NCBI GenBank assembly: GCA_000697355.1
Contig: JNEN01001256.1
Span: 472,425-536,424, forward strand
DNA length: 64,000 nucleotides
Reading direction: 5' to 3'
From: Syncephalastrum monosporum B8922
Taxonomy: Eukaryota > Mucoromycota > Mucoromycetes > Mucorales > Syncephalastraceae
Part shown: in pieces, positions 61,924-64,000 of the stretch
Position numbering within the stretch: position 1 is the first letter of the stretch
How the letters are laid out: each line of letters starts with the position of its first letter
The notes under the pieces: model-generated
Told to the model about the DNA's origin: nothing
The model's database searches: none
What the model saw: only the letters and a program-made list of their open reading frames with translations
Made by a program: the position numbers and the translations under genes

Positions 61924-62125
61924 CGTCGGCGCTTGCCGCAAGCATACGAACAGCCACTGCCAGAGCAGGGTCACAGCAGAGTGCAAATTCTAGGACCTTT
62001 CTCCTACTACCATCACCACTCTTTTCACTTTTTCAGTCCTGCGACGTCTGACAACACATTCCACGCAACCTCCGCTCAGTTAGGCCGACATTGCGTCGGA
62101 CGATGAGCTCATTGCTGAACACACA
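61700..62125. repeat. About 200-bp tandem unit with palindromic core (right array)
   Basis: Core GATGAGCACATTGCTCAT or variants at about 61,702, 61,908 and 62,101 (spacing 206 and 193 bp), in the orientation opposite to the left array. The outermost copies lie outside the 454-bp arms, so the satellite is broader than the duplication. Confidence 0.65.
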
Positions 62126-64000
62126 TGTGCGAAATGTCGCCAGTCAAGGGTGTGGCAGCACAGAATAAGGTTTCTTGCAGTATACTCGAAAAGTAAAGAC
62201 TGTCTCATTGGTATCCAGCGCTTTTGGCTTATTACGCTTTCTAGCTCTGACAAGACGCTGTACTCACGGAACACACGCAGCATGGCTGACATTCACTTTC
62301 ACGGTGAACCCATTGCCTGCATGCATAGTACGGAAGCGGACGGGGGACAACTTCAAAACATATAGCAGCATTTCTTATCCTTTCAAGAAGCTCATGCGGT
62401 GCAATGATTATAGCTGTCATGACCAGACCTCGACATGCATATTCTCATGAAGGTATGCAGGGTCAGTGCTGGAAAGCACGCTTGCAGAACATTTGACTGC
62501 CCACTCTGGCTCTGTCTCCTCTGCTGTTCCTGCCTCGTTCACGTGCTCTGGACATCCATCCTGCCTGCTGCCTCTGCTGCCGCCCTGTCCTTCCGATATA
62601 TGGCCCACAACACCTTAGCACTGACCCCACCATTCTGCCGTCTTCCCGAATTTCGTGCAGTCTCTATCTCTTGTCCTTTATTATTGTGCTCTAGTATAAT
62701 TACCCTGCCTAATTGAATAATGAACGTTATCAGATTATCTTGTAATAATTATTTCTGATACCTAGTATGCTACATACTGTACCTTGTCCTTTGTCTCTCG
62801 GTCCCTGTTCTCCTTCCTCGGCGTAATCTGGTGTTTCTCTCAAAATTAGCTTGCAGCAATTAGCACCAAGCATAAGCGTAATTGAGGTATGACCGCTTCA
62901 GCTATTCACGATTTCAAGTTTTGGTGTTTCTATCTGTAGTTCTCTGTACAGTTCTGTTCTGCAATTCCGTCGGGTGTCCCTTGATCCTTCCTCTCTCGGC
63001 TAGTACTAGTTTGGTCCTTGCCCTTCCGCTGTTGATGCCGTGACCTCGTTGATGTGTGTTCTAAAGCACCCTTGCCTTCTTTGTCTTCCCTCTCCAGTCT
63101 CGTATTGTCTGTTTCCAGATCCGGTCCATTTCTCTCCCTCTTTGGCACGTGTAGCTATCTTTCTCTTCTTAGTCTCCTGTGTGATTCCTTCTCCTGTACT
63201 TGGGCTGCCATCACTTCACCCCGCCTATCCACACAGCACATCCTTCAATCATTACAGAAGATATAGGGTAATACCGTCTGCACTGCCAATTTCTATCATC
63301 ATGAATCATACGAAATATTTTTGTGATAACTCATGTAATTCCCTTTGAGATATAGAGAGAAAGATGGCAGTAAAAAGATATCAAAAGGGAACAAGAGAAT
63401 GAGTGAGACTGAACTTATATTGAGTAAGTTAAGTATCAAGTGATAGATCTGTTAACTATGTCTATCCAACTATCGTCTTATATAGATTTCAATATGTTTC
63501 ATTCAGCTGAGTAGAAAGAACCAGTAGTAAGATAATAAAATATTTTCATCAGGTACGGTGTACCTGTGATTGAATATACAATGGCAGATGCAGCTTGCAT
63601 ATGGAACTGTGCCATTAGATGAGAGAAGCGGTACGGAATACTTCTTTACGGTTTCATATGCAGTTAATTGAACCGGCGATGGAGGAGTTGAATAAGTGCA
63701 TGATAGCAACCGATGCTACGATTGGGTATAGAGGCCAATCTAGACTTTCTCAACGGTAACGAGATGACCCGACGGGTGATGGTTTACCACATAGCCCCCC
63801 TCCAGGTTGCGTGCATGACGTCGACTGGAGTTAATAATGTGTATGCATGTCATATGTTGATCATGGTATGATAAGATGTATATGGATGACTTGGGTATAT
63901 GTAACCATTGGTATATAACGCGCCTTGCGCGTACCTATCGTCTGGCGGAAATTCGTTTCGAAGAGCGAGTCGCGACTGTACTTCTACTCCCTTTCGCGTT
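62126..64000. other. Right end of the window, no gene identified
   Basis: Frames of 60-102 codons on both strands show no domain. A CT-rich stretch lies at 62,490-62,700 and again at 63,060-63,200. The last 250 bp (from GGTTTACCACATAGCCCC on) could be the start of another retroelement or leader, but this is a guess. Confidence 0.3.

Overview
This window is nuclear DNA from a fungus, most likely an early-diverging zygomycete (Mucoromycota, probably Mucorales). It is intron-dense: introns are mostly 40-110 bp, with GTAAGT/GTACGT donors and TAG/CAG acceptors. It carries fungal genes (ERG2 sterol isomerase, STS1/Cut8 proteasome tether, a PKC1-type protein kinase C with HR1-C2-C1-C1-kinase order, a PMT-family protein). 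The transposon load and repeat families fit the same group. Species cannot be named from the sequence.

Bases 1-51,500 are gene-rich euchromatin. In order: the end of a universal-stress-protein gene; a CCCH/TPR-like acidic protein; an ACMSD-type amidohydrolase fused to an AT-hook tail; STS1; a DMAC1-like small membrane protein; a decayed repeat-family locus (8.7-10.6 kb); SDA1 and WSS1 (head to head); a carnosine N-methyltransferase; a His-rich single-pass protein; a homeodomain factor; DPH2; VPS74/GOLPH3; a divergent protein O-mannosyltransferase homologue; ERG2; PKC; a ketohexokinase-like sugar kinase head to head with a TCP11/SOK1 protein; actin-capping protein alpha head to head with RPN6; and PIG-U. 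I resolved exon structures by reading splice sites and checking phase across every junction; most genes close exactly in frame.

Bases 51,500-64,000 are repeat-dominated. Two genes of what looks like one fungal family of unknown function are each split by a 100-bp MITE (TA target duplications); removing either MITE restores the reading frame. Next come two opposed blocks of degenerate AAAAGGC repeats enclosing a C2H2 zinc-finger ORF and other small ORFs, a decayed Ty3-like retrotransposon, a roughly 200-bp satellite with a palindromic core, and a 454-bp inverted duplication whose left arm is interrupted by a 5'-truncated LINE with a poly(A) end and a 22-bp target duplication. The last 1.9 kb shows nothing I can identify.

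The genes do not form a pathway cluster; they are ordinary housekeeping neighbours. Thematic overlaps are the proteasome (STS1, RPN6), the ER and cell surface (PMT-like protein, PIG-U, ERG2, VPS74, PKC) and ribosome or translation functions (SDA1, DPH2). The points most worth following are the catalytically degenerate PMT-like protein, the amidohydrolase/AT-hook fusion, the AAAAGGC-bounded element, the MITE pair, and the two GC-AG introns in RPN6.
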